Shown: positions 1 to 7,954 of the stretch, piece by piece
Layout of the letters: every line of letters begins with the position of its first letter
Position numbering within the stretch: position 1 is the stretch's first letter
Virus record (IMG/VR): IMGVR_UViG_3300042866_000653
Coordinates: 1-28,916 of that record
From: a virus
Direction: 5' to 3' (one strand)
Length of the DNA: 28,916 bases
The notes under the pieces: generated by a model
Told to the model about the DNA's origin: nothing
What the model saw: the letters and a program-made list of their open reading frames with translations, nothing else
The model's database searches: none
Position numbers and translations under genes: made by a program

Positions 1-42
1 AACGAAATACACTACAAAAAACAACTTTTTAATTATAAGATT

Positions 43-609
43 ATGGAAAGAAAAGTAATTGAAATGGTAATTAACGATTTAGAAGACGAAGTTTTCGCTA
101 TTTCAGTCGTTACAAAACCCGCAATTGAGGAAAATTTTATAGCACTTTCAGAACACGAAGTTGAATTAAAAACTATTGACGAAGATAAACGCATTTTAAT
201 AGGTGCGGTTTTAGTTCCTGAAAAGGAAATATTAAGAGTTGACGCGAAAAACAACCCTTACTACATTAAATTTTCAGCTGAAACGATTAAGGTTTCAAGT
301 GAATTGTTTTTAATGCGCTCAAAACAGAACAACGTAACACTTCAACACGCTAAAAAGCTCGAAGACATGAGCGTTGTTGAAAGTTGGATAGTTGAAAATA
401 GCAAGGTTGATAAAAGCGCTTTGTATGGCTTTGAATATCCCAAAGGTACGTGGGTTGCAATGATGAAAGTTAACAACGACGATGTTTGGGAGCAAGTGAA
501 AAGCGGTGCGATTAAAGGGTTTTCAATCGAGGGAAAATTTAGCGATAATCAAAACCTTTCTGAATTGGATTTATTAGAACAAATTAAGCAATTATTAAAA
601 CAAATATAA
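43..609 (+). CDS. Prohead (head maturation) protease, XkdF-like
   Basis: Predicted serine protease that matures the prohead by cleaving scaffold and capsid precursors. The 188-residue protein has the order typical of XkdF-like phage proteases: a beta-rich start with VTKPAIEENF near residues 23-32, a His in LQHAKK (His102), the conserved VVESWI segment (111-116), GTWVAMMKV (135-143), and a Ser in GFSIEG (Ser161). His102 and Ser161 are the candidate catalytic residues. Family members often carry a longer C-terminus; this one stops soon after the core. It lies upstream of the scaffold candidate and the capsid gene, as expected. ATG 43 is chosen because an AATTAT leader motif sits 7-12 bases before it. 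The frame stays open to the left edge of the window, so an upstream start cannot be excluded. Confidence 0.8.
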   Translation: MERKVIEMVINDLEDEVFAISVVTKPAIEENFIALSEHEVELKTIDEDKRILIGAVLVPEKEILRVDAKNNPYYIKFSAETIKVSSELFLMRSKQNNVTLQHAKKLEDMSVVESWIVENSKVDKSALYGFEYPKGTWVAMMKVNNDDVWEQVKSGAIKGFSIEGKFSDNQNLSELDLLEQIKQLLKQI

Positions 610-610
610 A

Positions 611-1006
611 ATGAAAAATAATTTAATTATCGCACTAAATGCGATTGAAAAACACGAGGTGGAGTTAACATTATTGGGTGATTTACAAAAAGCATTAACT
701 GATTTAAAAGAAGCCCCCTTAACAATGAATAATAATGTTAAAGTATTTAAACAATTTCAATTGCAAGTAAATGAAGCAATGAAAGGTTATAATTATAATA
801 AAGAACAACTAACTATTAATCTTCAAAAATATCAAGATTCTTTTGATAGAACAGGTAAAATTATGAATGACCTTTCAATTTCAGCTAAAGAATTAGGTTT
901 AAATGTAAGTGATATTAAAGGTTATTCAGACCTTCAAAAATTACATCAAAGTCTTATAACTTCAATTAGTGATGTTAAAAAGGCTATTGCTACAATAAAA
1001 TTCTAA
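611..1006 (+). CDS. Hypothetical helical protein in head operon
   Basis: I do not recognise this 131-residue protein. It is rich in Lys, Gln, Leu and Asn and looks almost entirely alpha-helical, with long stretches suited to coiled coil and no signal peptide or membrane segment. It starts one base after the protease stop and precedes the scaffold-like gene, so it is co-expressed with head-assembly genes. A role as an assembly chaperone or minor head component is a guess from position only. Its base composition is more AT-rich than the protease or capsid genes, and it uses AAT and TTA more, which may mark a separate origin. Confidence 0.75.
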   Translation: MKNNLIIALNAIEKHEVELTLLGDLQKALTDLKEAPLTMNNNVKVFKQFQLQVNEAMKGYNYNKEQLTINLQKYQDSFDRTGKIMNDLSISAKELGLNVSDIKGYSDLQKLHQSLITSISDVKKAIATIKF

Positions 1007-1042
1007 AAACACAACAAAAATTAAATTCTTAATTATCTAAAT

Positions 1043-1600
1043 ATGAAAGAAAAAACAATTTTAAATAAGCTCAAAACACTTTTAGGAATGGAAGTAAAAT
1101 TGGAGCAAATGAAATTAGCGGACGGAATAACGGTTATTCAGGCGGATTCTTTTGAACCTGAAATGGAAGTAATGATAGTTACAACTGACGAACAAATGAT
1201 TCCTTTGCCAGTTGGCGAATACGAACTTGAAGACGGTCGCAAACTTACAGTTGTTATTGAAGGTATTATTGCAAGTGTTGAAATGGTTGAAGAAGAAGAA
1301 GTAATCGAACCCGTAGAAACACCCGTTGAGGCGAGTACAGAACCAACAGCACCTGCTAAAGAACCTAAGTCGATTATTGAAACAACAACGAAAGAGGTTA
1401 GATTTTCAGCGGAAGAGTTCGACACTTTGAAATCTGAAAACGAAGAATTAAAAACTAAGGTTGCTGAATTAGAAGTTAAACTTTCAGAGGCTACAATTAA
1501 ACCAATTACGTTTAATCCAGAGTCGCAAAATAAAACACAAATTGATTTGTCAAAAGTTGACAAACATACTAGATTGATTTATTCACTAAATAACAAATAA
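1043..1600 (+). CDS. Putative capsid scaffolding protein
   Basis: A 185-residue, strongly acidic protein between the prohead protease and the major capsid gene, the classical scaffold position. Residues about 75-115 are a low-complexity Glu/Pro/Thr/Val stretch that is probably disordered. Residues about 125-150 form a predicted coiled coil (EEFDTLKSENEELKTKVAEL), and a short basic-hydrophobic tail follows. Small size, acidity, coiled coil and position suggest an internal scaffold that the XkdF-like protease removes. No catalytic motif is visible. The start follows a leader containing AATTAT at -12 to -7, and the stop lies 3 bases before the capsid ATG, so the two genes are co-translated. Confidence 0.6.
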   Translation: MKEKTILNKLKTLLGMEVKLEQMKLADGITVIQADSFEPEMEVMIVTTDEQMIPLPVGEYELEDGRKLTVVIEGIIASVEMVEEEEVIEPVETPVEASTEPTAPAKEPKSIIETTTKEVRFSAEEFDTLKSENEELKTKVAELEVKLSEATIKPITFNPESQNKTQIDLSKVDKHTRLIYSLNNK

Positions 1601-1603
1601 AAA

Positions 1604-2539
1604 ATGGCTACAACATTAACAGTAGATTCAAATTACGCAGGGCAGGTTGCTGGCGAAATTATCGGTAAGGCTTTCAAAGAGTCGGACACTATCAAAAGAA
1701 ATCTAATTACGGTAATCCCGAATATTGATTTCCAAATCTCAATCCGTAAAATCGAATTTACAAACGGTTTGAAAAATTACGCTTGTGGATTCGTTCCAAC
1801 GGGTGCGGTTGTATTAAGCGAGAAATTGTTAACTCCAAAAAAATTGGATTTACCACTTGAAATCTGTAAAGAAACTTTGCGCCAAACGTGGTCAAGTGCT
1901 TCAATGGGATTTTCAGCACACAACGACGTTATGCCTAAAGACATTGAAACGGCTTTAATTGCTGAGGTTTTAGGAGATGTTTCTGAAGTTACAGAAAGCG
2001 ACATTTGGACGGGTAACGGTGGAAGTAACGGACACTTTGGAGGGTTTATTCCTTTGTTTACAGCAGATGCAGACGTAATCAAAGCTAATAACGGAATTGT
2101 TCCTTTAGAGGCTGCGATTGATAAAGACAACGTTGTTTCTGAATTAGAGAAAGTATTAAACGCTATTCCTGTTGCAGTAAGAAAAAGCGCGGATTTAGTA
2201 ATCGGAGTATCTGATAACGTTGGTTTAGCTTATACGCAAGCGTTAGTTTCAGCAGGAATTAACAACGGTTTAGGTTCTAACGATTATCAATTACGTTACG
2301 GTCGTTATGTATTGGAAATTATAGGAGGTTTACCTGATAACACTTTCGTAGCTTACGAAAAGAAAAACTTGAACTTTGGTACTGGTTTGCTTTCAGACCA
2401 CAACGAGTTAAGAATTAAAGATATGGACACTGTTGATTTAAGTGGAACGGTTCGTTTTAGAATGGTTTACACGGCAGGAGTTCAATACGCTAACTCTAAC
2501 GAAATTGTTTGGTATTTGTCAACAACAGCAGAAGACTAA
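1604..2539 (+). CDS. Major capsid protein
   Basis: A 311-residue protein that looks like the major capsid protein of Bacteroidota siphoviruses. It starts with a short helical region, followed by mixed alpha/beta sequence rich in Gly, Asn and Val (for example SDIWTGNGGSNGHFGGF near residues 130-146). It ends in a beta-rich segment with GTVRFRMVYTAGVQYAN. Length, position after protease and scaffold, and the strong terminator directly downstream at 2562-2595 all fit a highly expressed structural gene. The HK97 fold is inferred from context and length; I cannot align it here. No signal peptide or membrane segment is present. Confidence 0.8.
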   Translation: MATTLTVDSNYAGQVAGEIIGKAFKESDTIKRNLITVIPNIDFQISIRKIEFTNGLKNYACGFVPTGAVVLSEKLLTPKKLDLPLEICKETLRQTWSSASMGFSAHNDVMPKDIETALIAEVLGDVSEVTESDIWTGNGGSNGHFGGFIPLFTADADVIKANNGIVPLEAAIDKDNVVSELEKVLNAIPVAVRKSADLVIGVSDNVGLAYTQALVSAGINNGLGSNDYQLRYGRYVLEIIGGLPDNTFVAYEKKNLNFGTGLLSDHNELRIKDMDTVDLSGTVRFRMVYTAGVQYANSNEIVWYLSTTAED

Positions 2540-2561
2540 TAAATTAATTTAATTACAAATC

Positions 2562-2595
2562 AAAAGGGTGGTGCAATAAACACCGCCCTTTTTAA
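2562..2595 (+). terminator. Rho-independent terminator after capsid gene
   Basis: A 12-bp stem pairs AAAAGGGTGGTG with CACCGCCCTTTT, with one G-T wobble and a 7-base loop. A T-run follows directly. It lies 22 bases after the capsid stop and separates the capsid operon from the next structural gene. Confidence 0.85.
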
Positions 2596-2606
2596 TACAT
2601 AAAAAT

Positions 2607-3152
2607 ATGAGTTGTTTAATAACAAACGGAAGAAACGAAGTATGTTACGATTCAGTTGGTGGAATTGATGCGATTTACTTCATTAATAGAGGTTCTTATG
2701 CGTACCCAACAGATGTAACAATCGACGCAAACGACCAAGTTACAGCAGTAACGGGAGTTACTACTTTATTCAAGTACGAATTGAAAGGGGTTAACTTGTT
2801 CGACCAAACGCAAACACCAAGCGCGGATAACGGAACTAATTTTGTTGCTCAAGTGTTAACAGCACAATTGAAACAGCAAAACGTTACAATGCACAAAAAC
2901 TTTAAATTGATGGCTTACGGGCGTCCTTCGGTAGTTGTGAAAAATAGAAACGGTCAATTCTTTTTTATGGGTATTGAATACGGCGCTACAATGACGGCAG
3001 GGTCAATCGTAAACGGTACGCAGATGGGTGATTTTAACGGTTATAATATTACGCTAACGGCTAACGAAAGATTAGCGGCAAACTTTATTGATTGCACAAC
3101 GGAAGCGGAATTAGTTGCTATTTTTGACGACGCTACAATAGTTACAGATTAA
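2607..3152 (+). CDS. Structural protein, probable major tail tube protein
   Basis: A 181-residue, beta-rich protein with many Thr, Asn, Val and Gly and no catalytic motif. It contains FFFMGIEYGATMTAGSIVNG (about residues 119-138) and ends in a small acidic tail. Its own terminators lie on both sides (2562-2595 and 3173-3200), so it appears to be a separate high-output unit, as expected for a protein made in many copies. Similar proteins often follow the capsid gene in Bacteroidota phages. Major tail tube protein is my best guess, from size, beta content and gene order; a capsid decoration protein is the main alternative. Confidence 0.55.
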   Translation: MSCLITNGRNEVCYDSVGGIDAIYFINRGSYAYPTDVTIDANDQVTAVTGVTTLFKYELKGVNLFDQTQTPSADNGTNFVAQVLTAQLKQQNVTMHKNFKLMAYGRPSVVVKNRNGQFFFMGIEYGATMTAGSIVNGTQMGDFNGYNITLTANERLAANFIDCTTEAELVAIFDDATIVTD

Positions 3153-3172
3153 TTTTTTTTAGGTTGATTTAT

Positions 3173-3200
3173 GAAAGGGAGGTTAATAGCCTCCTTTTTC
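3173..3200 (+). terminator. Rho-independent terminator after tail-tube candidate
   Basis: The stem AAAGGGAGG pairs with CCTCCTTTT across a 7-base TTAATAG loop (one G-T pair), followed by more T. It lies about 20 bases after the stop at 3152 and before the portal operon. Confidence 0.8.
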
Positions 3201-3237
3201 ATTTTAGAACAAAATTGAAAGTTTTAATTATACTAAT

Positions 3238-3540
3238 ATGCAAGTAGTAACAACAGAGCAACCACAGATTTTAAAGTTGATGTTAACAGAACCTATTGAT
3301 AGGATTCTATTAACTGATGAAAGCGAAAATACTTCTATTACATATATGGAATTTACAGCTACTAATCAAGGTTATTTTTTTGAAATTGCAATTAATTTAG
3401 ATTTAGTAAACAATAGATTCTATAAAATTGAAGCTAAAAATGAAAATACTTTAATTTGTTACGATAAATTACTTTGCACCGACGGAACGGATAACAGATA
3501 TATCCAACGCACCACACAAAATACATTCATTACATTATGA
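3238..3540 (+). CDS. Hypothetical protein upstream of portal
   Basis: I do not recognise a domain in this 100-residue protein. It appears beta-rich, with alternating hydrophobic residues in ILKLMLTEPIDRILLTDES and YFFEIAINLDLVNNRFYKIEA. There is no signal peptide or membrane segment. The gene opens a new operon after the terminator at 3173-3200, and its ATG follows the leader GTTTTAATTATACTAAT. Its stop overlaps the portal ATG by 4 bases, so translation is coupled to the portal protein. A small virion or neck component is possible from position alone. Confidence 0.7.
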   Translation: MQVVTTEQPQILKLMLTEPIDRILLTDESENTSITYMEFTATNQGYFFEIAINLDLVNNRFYKIEAKNENTLICYDKLLCTDGTDNRYIQRTTQNTFITL

Positions 3541-5294
3541 GTAATAATAATAATACTTACGTTCTTAATTTAGCGGAATACGAAGCGCCAAAGATTATCG
3601 AGTCGAAGCAAAAAGATTGGGTAACTTTTGGGGAAAACAATTCGTATTTTAAGTACATAATTGACCGTTATCGAAATTCGACCACGAACAACGCCGTTAT
3701 TAATGCAATAACGCATTTGATTTACGGACGTGGTTTAAGTGCGTTAGACGCTTCTAAAAAGCCAAACGAATACGCTCAAATGATAGCAATGTTATCTAAA
3801 AATGACGTTCGACAAATAGCAACGGATTTCTATATGTTTGGTCAATGTGCTATCCAAGTACACTATAACGACAAACACGATACTATTGTTAAAGGTTTTC
3901 ATATTGCAGTAAATTTATTAGCGCCTCAAAAATGCGATGCAGACGGAAATATCAATAACTATTTTTATTCGGATAATTGGGAAAACACACGCGAGTTCGT
4001 TCCTAAATTAATTCCTGCTTACGGAACGTCAAAAGAAAAAATCGAAATACTTTACATACGTCCTTATATGGTCGGAATGAAGTACTTCGCAATGCCGTCT
4101 TATATTGGTGGGATTGGTTACGCTTATTTGGAAGAGTCAATAATGAACTATCAAATTAACGATGCCGAAAATTCATTTAGTGGTACTAAGGTTGTTAATA
4201 TTATTGGAGAATTTACCGAGGAGCAACAACGATTAAGAAGCGCACAAATACAAGAAAAACTAACGGGTCCAAATGGTAAAAAAGTAATCGTTTCTTTTAG
4301 CGGTTCTAAGGAATTGCAAACGGAAGTTACTGATATACCTTTGAACGATGCGCCAGAACATTATCAATACCTTTCAACGGAATGCACGGAAAAGATTTTA
4401 TTAGCACATAAAGTTGTAAGCGGTTTAATTTTCGGAGTTGCAAAAGCGAGCGGTTTTAGCTCAAATGCAGACGAATTAAAGACGGCAACGGTATTATTTG
4501 ACAATATGGTTATTAGACCGATTCAAGACCGTTTAATCGAAGCGTTCGACACGATGTTAGCTTATAATAAGATTAGTTTAAAGTTGTATTTTAAAACGTT
4601 ACAACCTTTAGAATTTATCGACCTTGAAAACGCACAAACAAACGAACAAGTTGCAGAAAAAACGGGAACGGAATTAAGTGAACAAGTTGATTTAAGTTTG
4701 TTTGGAGAAAATGTAAATCCTGATTGGTTGCTAATTGATGAATTCGAAGTTGACTACGATACCGACGAAGCTGAAAACGAGCTATTAAGCAAAGAACCAA
4801 AAGTTGAATTAAGCGTAATTAAGCAAATAATCAACTTAATTTCAACGGGTGATGCACGCCCAAACATTACAAGTAAGCAAGACGAAGTAATTGACGGAAT
4901 TAAATTTATTACGCGTTACGTTTATGCAGGTAAAGACGGCGGAAAAAGTGGAAAAGTAAGACCATTTTGCGAACAAATGCAAAAGTTAGGAAAAGTATAT
5001 CGTAAAGAAGATATTCAGTTAATGAGTTCACAAGCGGTTAATCCAGGTTTTGGCCCGAAAGGAACAAACACTTACGATATTTGGTTGTATAAAGGCGGTG
5101 CAAATTGTTACCATAGATGGAATAAACAAGTTTACGCAACTTTTGAGGGGAAAGCACTTGACATAAAAGACAAAAAAACTACTAAACAAATAGCAGTTCG
5201 TAAAGCTGAAAAATTAGGTTATGTTGTTAAGAATGATGCTTTAGTAAGTACTCGAATGATTGACACGCCAACACGTGGATTTTTACCTAAATAA
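3537..5294 (+). CDS. Portal protein with extra C-terminal domain
   Basis: The N-terminal ~420 of 585 residues look like a phage portal protein, the dodecameric ring through which DNA enters the head. They contain the early SYFKYIIDRYRNSTTNNAVINAI segment (about 34-55), a YGRGL element, the FYMFGQCAIQVHYN region (about 95-110), and a late helical part with LFDNMVIRPIQDRLIEAFDTML. After an acidic linker, residues about 460-585 form a separate domain with KVRPFCEQM (about 472-480), KVYRKEDIQLMSS, and TYDIWLYKGGANCYHRW (about 507-523). Similar modules occur, to my recollection, at the C-terminus of some phage minor-head or maturation proteins; its function is not known to me. Translation is coupled to the preceding gene by ATGA. 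Confidence 0.85.
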   Translation: MSNNNNTYVLNLAEYEAPKIIESKQKDWVTFGENNSYFKYIIDRYRNSTTNNAVINAITHLIYGRGLSALDASKKPNEYAQMIAMLSKNDVRQIATDFYMFGQCAIQVHYNDKHDTIVKGFHIAVNLLAPQKCDADGNINNYFYSDNWENTREFVPKLIPAYGTSKEKIEILYIRPYMVGMKYFAMPSYIGGIGYAYLEESIMNYQINDAENSFSGTKVVNIIGEFTEEQQRLRSAQIQEKLTGPNGKKVIVSFSGSKELQTEVTDIPLNDAPEHYQYLSTECTEKILLAHKVVSGLIFGVAKASGFSSNADELKTATVLFDNMVIRPIQDRLIEAFDTMLAYNKISLKLYFKTLQPLEFIDLENAQTNEQVAEKTGTELSEQVDLSLFGENVNPDWLLIDEFEVDYDTDEAENELLSKEPKVELSVIKQIINLISTGDARPNITSKQDEVIDGIKFITRYVYAGKDGGKSGKVRPFCEQMQKLGKVYRKEDIQLMSSQAVNPGFGPKGTNTYDIWLYKGGANCYHRWNKQVYATFEGKALDIKDKKTTKQIAVRKAEKLGYVVKNDALVSTRMIDTPTRGFLPK

Positions 5295-5301
5295 TTAAAA
5301 G

Positions 5302-5853
5302 ATGCCAACACCAAAAGTATTATTAATATCAACAGACGACGTAACCAAATTTACCACGATGAGTGGGAATATGGACGTGGACAAATTCATACAATATATT
5401 GCAACGGCGCAGGATATTCATTTAGAGGAATATTTAGGTAGCGAGTTGTTAGAAGCGTTACAAACGAAGATTGAAAATGAAACGTTAGCAGACCAATACG
5501 AACATTTAGTTAACAAGTATTGCAAACCTATTTTGATACATTTTGCAATGGTTGAATATATGCCGTTCGGAGCTTATACAATAGCGAATAAAGGAGTGTT
5601 TAAACATACAGCGGAAAACAGCGAAGCGGTAACAAAAACAGATGTTGATTTTCTTATACAAAAAGAACGCTCAATTGCTGAAGCGTATGTAAAAAGAATG
5701 ATTAAATATCTTTGTTTGAACTCAAACGATTTCCCTGAATATACTTATAACAGCAACAACGATGTAAATCCAAGCCGTCAAACTAACGTTGGCGGTTGGT
5801 ACTTAAACGAAGGTAATGAAAAAGATTATAGTTGTAGAGGTTGGTACTTGTAA
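5302..5853 (+). CDS. Head-tail connector, DUF6712-like
   Basis: A 183-residue protein of the type annotated as DUF6712 in Bacteroidota phages, a head-completion or connector protein docking onto the portal. Supporting features are the helical core with DVDKFIQYIATAQDIHLEEYLGSELLEAL (about 25-53), a second helical segment around YCKPILIHFAMVEYMPFGAYTI (about 73-94), and a C-terminal Asn-rich tail. Helical adaptor proteins of this size commonly follow the portal gene, as here (7-base gap). The tail repeats the motif GGWYL and RGWYL within about 17 residues, a minor oddity. Confidence 0.7.
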   Translation: MPTPKVLLISTDDVTKFTTMSGNMDVDKFIQYIATAQDIHLEEYLGSELLEALQTKIENETLADQYEHLVNKYCKPILIHFAMVEYMPFGAYTIANKGVFKHTAENSEAVTKTDVDFLIQKERSIAEAYVKRMIKYLCLNSNDFPEYTYNSNNDVNPSRQTNVGGWYLNEGNEKDYSCRGWYL

Positions 5854-5938
5854 ACGTTACAAACCTAAAAAAGAAAACGTTAAGAAATTAGAATTGTTCT
5901 TAAAGAAAATAGAAGAAAATGAGTATAAAAATAAGTGA
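5816..5938 (+). CDS. Possible small basic protein overlapping two genes
   Basis: A 40-codon frame that starts inside the end of the connector gene and ends 20 bases inside the tail-fibre gene. It encodes a Lys-rich peptide, MKKIIVVEVGTCKRYKPKKE plus a helical tail. It fills the only unassigned 65 bases between its neighbours, and the overlap pattern is typical of this genome. It could also be chance. No function can be proposed. Confidence 0.35.
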   Translation: MKKIIVVEVGTCKRYKPKKENVKKLELFLKKIEENEYKNK

Positions 5939-6992
5939 GTTAACAAGTGGCACAACCTTAGACGGTACGGAAGTTCTTCCAATAGTTCAAGACGGCGCAA
6001 CGGTTAAAATTACAACGCAAGACGTAGCAGATTTAGCGAGTAGTAGTGGAGCTGTTTGGGGTGGAATTACGGGAGATATTACCGACCAAACCGATTTAGT
6101 AACAGCGTTAAATTTAAAAGTTGATGCAGTACCTGGAAAAGGATTAAGCTCAAACGATTTCACGAATACGCTTAAAACTAAACTTGACGGAATACAAGAC
6201 GGCGCGGAAGTAAACGTTAACGCAGATTGGAACGCAACAAGTGGTGATGCGCAAATATTAAACAAGCCAACGATTCCAAGTATTACGGGTTTAGTTCCAT
6301 ACACGGGTGCTACTGCAGATGTTGACTTAGGAACGTTTCACCTAGATGCTGCAAAAGGTACATTCACACATAGTGGAAGTACAGATACACTTACAGCTAA
6401 TCACACAAGTGGTAGTGGTATAGGATTGTTAATCACTAAGGGTGGTGCTAATGAAGGACTTAAAGTCAATAAGACATCAGGTAGTGGTAACGCTGCTACA
6501 ATCATTGGTACATTAGAAGCTACTACAATAGTTAAGACTGGGGGTACATCTACTGAGTTCTTGATGGCTGATGGTAGCACAAGTTTACAATCTAATCCGT
6601 TCCCTTTATTTGGTGCTGCAATGGGAAATGTAATTGGAGCAGCAACACCAGTAACAAGGTTTTTTGCTTTTTTAGGTTTAACTGCTAATACAGCAGAAAA
6701 TCAAAGACAAATTCCAGTTCCTTATGCTGTAACTTTTAAAAATTTCTTTTGCTTTTTTGGAGTAGGTGCTAGTCAACCAGCAAGTGGTAGTTTAGTTTTG
6801 ACAATTAGAAAAAATGGAGTTGATACAGCAATAACAATTACTATTCCTGCAGGTAGTTCAATTGGCACTTATTCAGACACAACAAATTCAGAATCTTTTG
6901 CAGCAGGTGATTTAATTTCTGTAAAAGCAGTAAATAATGCAATTTCTGTAGCCTCTGGAAATATTACATCACTTACTTTGGGAACAATATGA
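5919..6992 (+). CDS. Tail fibre or receptor-binding structural protein
   Basis: A 357-residue fibrous protein. Residues 1-45 (SIKISELTSG...LPIVQDGATVKITTQDVADL) match a start module shared by many phage fibres. Next comes a collar segment with KGLSSNDFTNTLKTKLDGI and GAEVNVNADWNATSGDAQILNKPTI (about 75-125), common in phage tail proteins. A Gly/Ser/Thr-rich middle follows, containing SGSGIGLLITKGGANEGLKV. The C-terminal ~130 residues look like a beta-sandwich receptor-binding tip. The middle and tip use less of the AACG/TTACG style seen in neighbouring genes, which suggests the adhesive end was exchanged. The stop overlaps the next ATG (ATGA). Confidence 0.7.
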   Translation: MSIKISELTSGTTLDGTEVLPIVQDGATVKITTQDVADLASSSGAVWGGITGDITDQTDLVTALNLKVDAVPGKGLSSNDFTNTLKTKLDGIQDGAEVNVNADWNATSGDAQILNKPTIPSITGLVPYTGATADVDLGTFHLDAAKGTFTHSGSTDTLTANHTSGSGIGLLITKGGANEGLKVNKTSGSGNAATIIGTLEATTIVKTGGTSTEFLMADGSTSLQSNPFPLFGAAMGNVIGAATPVTRFFAFLGLTANTAENQRQIPVPYAVTFKNFFCFFGVGASQPASGSLVLTIRKNGVDTAITITIPAGSSIGTYSDTTNSESFAAGDLISVKAVNNAISVASGNITSLTLGTI

Positions 6993-7162
6993 AAATAGAA
7001 TCTAATAAATACACGTTTTTCCTAGACTCAACAGATGAGGTATTAGGTACTATCCACTCTCAAATGATTGAGGATTTTAAAGATGCAAGTAAGTTAGAGT
7101 ACTTTAAACAATTACTTGATGAAAACCCAAACACAGCATTTACAATTTATAACAATTTATGA
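6989..7162 (+). CDS. Small hypothetical protein before holin
   Basis: A 57-residue protein starting MKIESNKYTFFLDSTDEVLG and ending in a helical stretch with EYFKQLLDENPNTAFTIYNNL. It has 4-base ATGA overlaps at both ends, with the fibre gene and the holin gene, which is good evidence that it is translated. It is mixed alpha/beta, acidic and without membrane segments. Its place after the fibre suggests a fibre-associated or chaperone role, but no motif supports this. Confidence 0.6.
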   Translation: MKIESNKYTFFLDSTDEVLGTIHSQMIEDFKDASKLEYFKQLLDENPNTAFTIYNNL

Positions 7163-7581
7163 AAACTAAAATAACACTTTTACTACTTTCGTTCTTTTCT
7201 ATTTTAACACCTATAAAACCACTTGTATTGATAGCGGTTGTTTCAATTATATTAGATACTGTTTTCGGTATTTGGCGAAGTTATAGGAAAGGTCAAAAGA
7301 TTCGTTCACGTAGACTTTCACACACGATTTCTAAGAGCCTTTTATATAGTGGCGCGATAGTATTTATATTCTTATTGGAAAAGTTTGTTATAAGCGATAT
7401 TTTAGGGCATTTTATAGCAATTGATTTGGTATTAACTAAAATGTTTACTTTCTTTTGCGTAGTTACTGAATTGAAAAGCATTAATGAAAGTTACGAAAGT
7501 GTAACGGGCAAAGATGTTTGGAAAGCATTTATAAACTTTGCAAAAAGAAGTAAGGAACAAATTGAAGATTTAAAAGATTAG
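7159..7581 (+). CDS. Holin, phage_holin_4-like
   Basis: A 140-residue membrane protein, likely the holin that permeabilises the inner membrane at lysis. Hydrophobic segments are at about residues 5-35 (two closely spaced helices around TPIKPLVLIAVVSIILDTVFGIW) and 57-80 (SLLYSGAIVFIFLLEKFVI), with a possible further one at 88-105. A basic loop RSYRKGQKIRSRRLSH lies between them, and a charged helical C-terminus follows. The DTVFGIWRSYRKG segment resembles the toxin-secretion/phage-lysis holin family (Phage_holin_4_1). Candidate spanin and endolysin genes lie 1.6-2.1 kb downstream. A promoter and terminator directly follow the stop. Confidence 0.75.
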   Translation: MKTKITLLLLSFFSILTPIKPLVLIAVVSIILDTVFGIWRSYRKGQKIRSRRLSHTISKSLLYSGAIVFIFLLEKFVISDILGHFIAIDLVLTKMFTFFCVVTELKSINESYESVTGKDVWKAFINFAKRSKEQIEDLKD

Positions 7582-7592
7582 TATTATATTTG
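7562..7592 (+). promoter_or_regulatory. Bacteroidota-type promoter overlapping holin 3' end
   Basis: TTG at 7562-7564 is followed after 20 bases by TATATTTG at 7585-7592, matching the TTG-N19/20-TAnnTTTG consensus of Bacteroidota housekeeping promoters. Transcription would start near 7599, immediately before a terminator at 7621-7648. Confidence 0.6.
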
Positions 7593-7598
7593 CGCACT

Positions 7599-7648
7599 CC
7601 ATATTGTGTTAACTGTTAAGAAGCCTCAAAGAAATTTGGGGCTTTTTT
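7599..7648 (+). ncRNA. Possible ~50-nt small RNA or attenuated leader
   Basis: The promoter at 7562-7592 would begin a transcript at about 7599 that meets a strong terminator ending at 7648. No start codon or reading frame lies between. Either a short RNA of about 50 nt is made, or this is an attenuated leader for the genes from 7742 onward. The transcript would consist of an unpaired 5' part plus the terminator hairpin. The evidence is positional only. Confidence 0.35.
7621..7648 (+). terminator. Rho-independent terminator after holin
   Basis: The 10-bp stem AAGCCTCAAA/TTTGGGGCTT (one G-T pair) has a GAAA tetraloop and is followed by a T-run. Confidence 0.85.
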
Positions 7649-7655
7649 ATGCGTT

Positions 7656-7725
7656 TACCGTTCATAAAGCTATTTTACCGTTCATCACAATTGCAGGAAA
7701 CTAAGGTTATAAGTAGTTAAATTTG
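7656..7725 (+). promoter_or_regulatory. Paired operator and promoter P1
   Basis: Two copies of TACCGTTCAT begin at 7656 and 7676, exactly 20 bp apart; the second extends as TACCGTTCATCACAAT. TAAATTTG, matching TAnnTTTG, lies at 7718-7725, 42 bp after the second copy begins, and precedes the ATG at 7742. The same arrangement occurs at 11275 and 14751. I infer a shared regulatory protein binding cooperatively on one face of the helix. Confidence 0.6.
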
Positions 7726-7741
7726 AGGAAAATTAAACAAT

Positions 7742-7954
7742 ATGAAAAACACGAAAATAACAATTACTTTAATGATTACGGAAAACACCAACTTTTTAGG
7801 TAGTGTTATGAATCACGTTAAAGAGGTTGTTTGCAATGCTAAAAAAGATTGCGACATTGATTTTTTAGGAGTTACTGGAAATGTAGAATTTCAAGAAACA
7901 CGAATTGAAGAAATCAACGGGGTAAAATATCAAATAATTAAATCCAAAATATGA
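7742..7954 (+). CDS. Hypothetical protein, first gene of P1 operon
   Basis: A 70-residue protein without a recognisable domain. It starts with a beta-type segment (TKITITLMITENTNF), has a central stretch with two Cys (VVCNAKKDCDIDF), and ends in a beta-like strand. There is no signal peptide or membrane segment. It is the first gene after the paired operator P1 and overlaps the next gene by ATGA. As the promoter-proximal gene of a small-gene operon it may have a host-takeover or regulatory role, but nothing in the sequence shows this. Confidence 0.65.
   Translation: MKNTKITITLMITENTNFLGSVMNHVKEVVCNAKKDCDIDFLGVTGNVEFQETRIEEINGVKYQIIKSKI

Noticed and set aside
1138-1563. Minus-strand frame across the scaffold gene, and similar minus-strand frames elsewhere
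   Set aside because: They lie opposite clear + strand genes, have no overlap-coupled neighbours, and their sequences are low-complexity Ser/Ile/Val patterns that mirror the coding strand.
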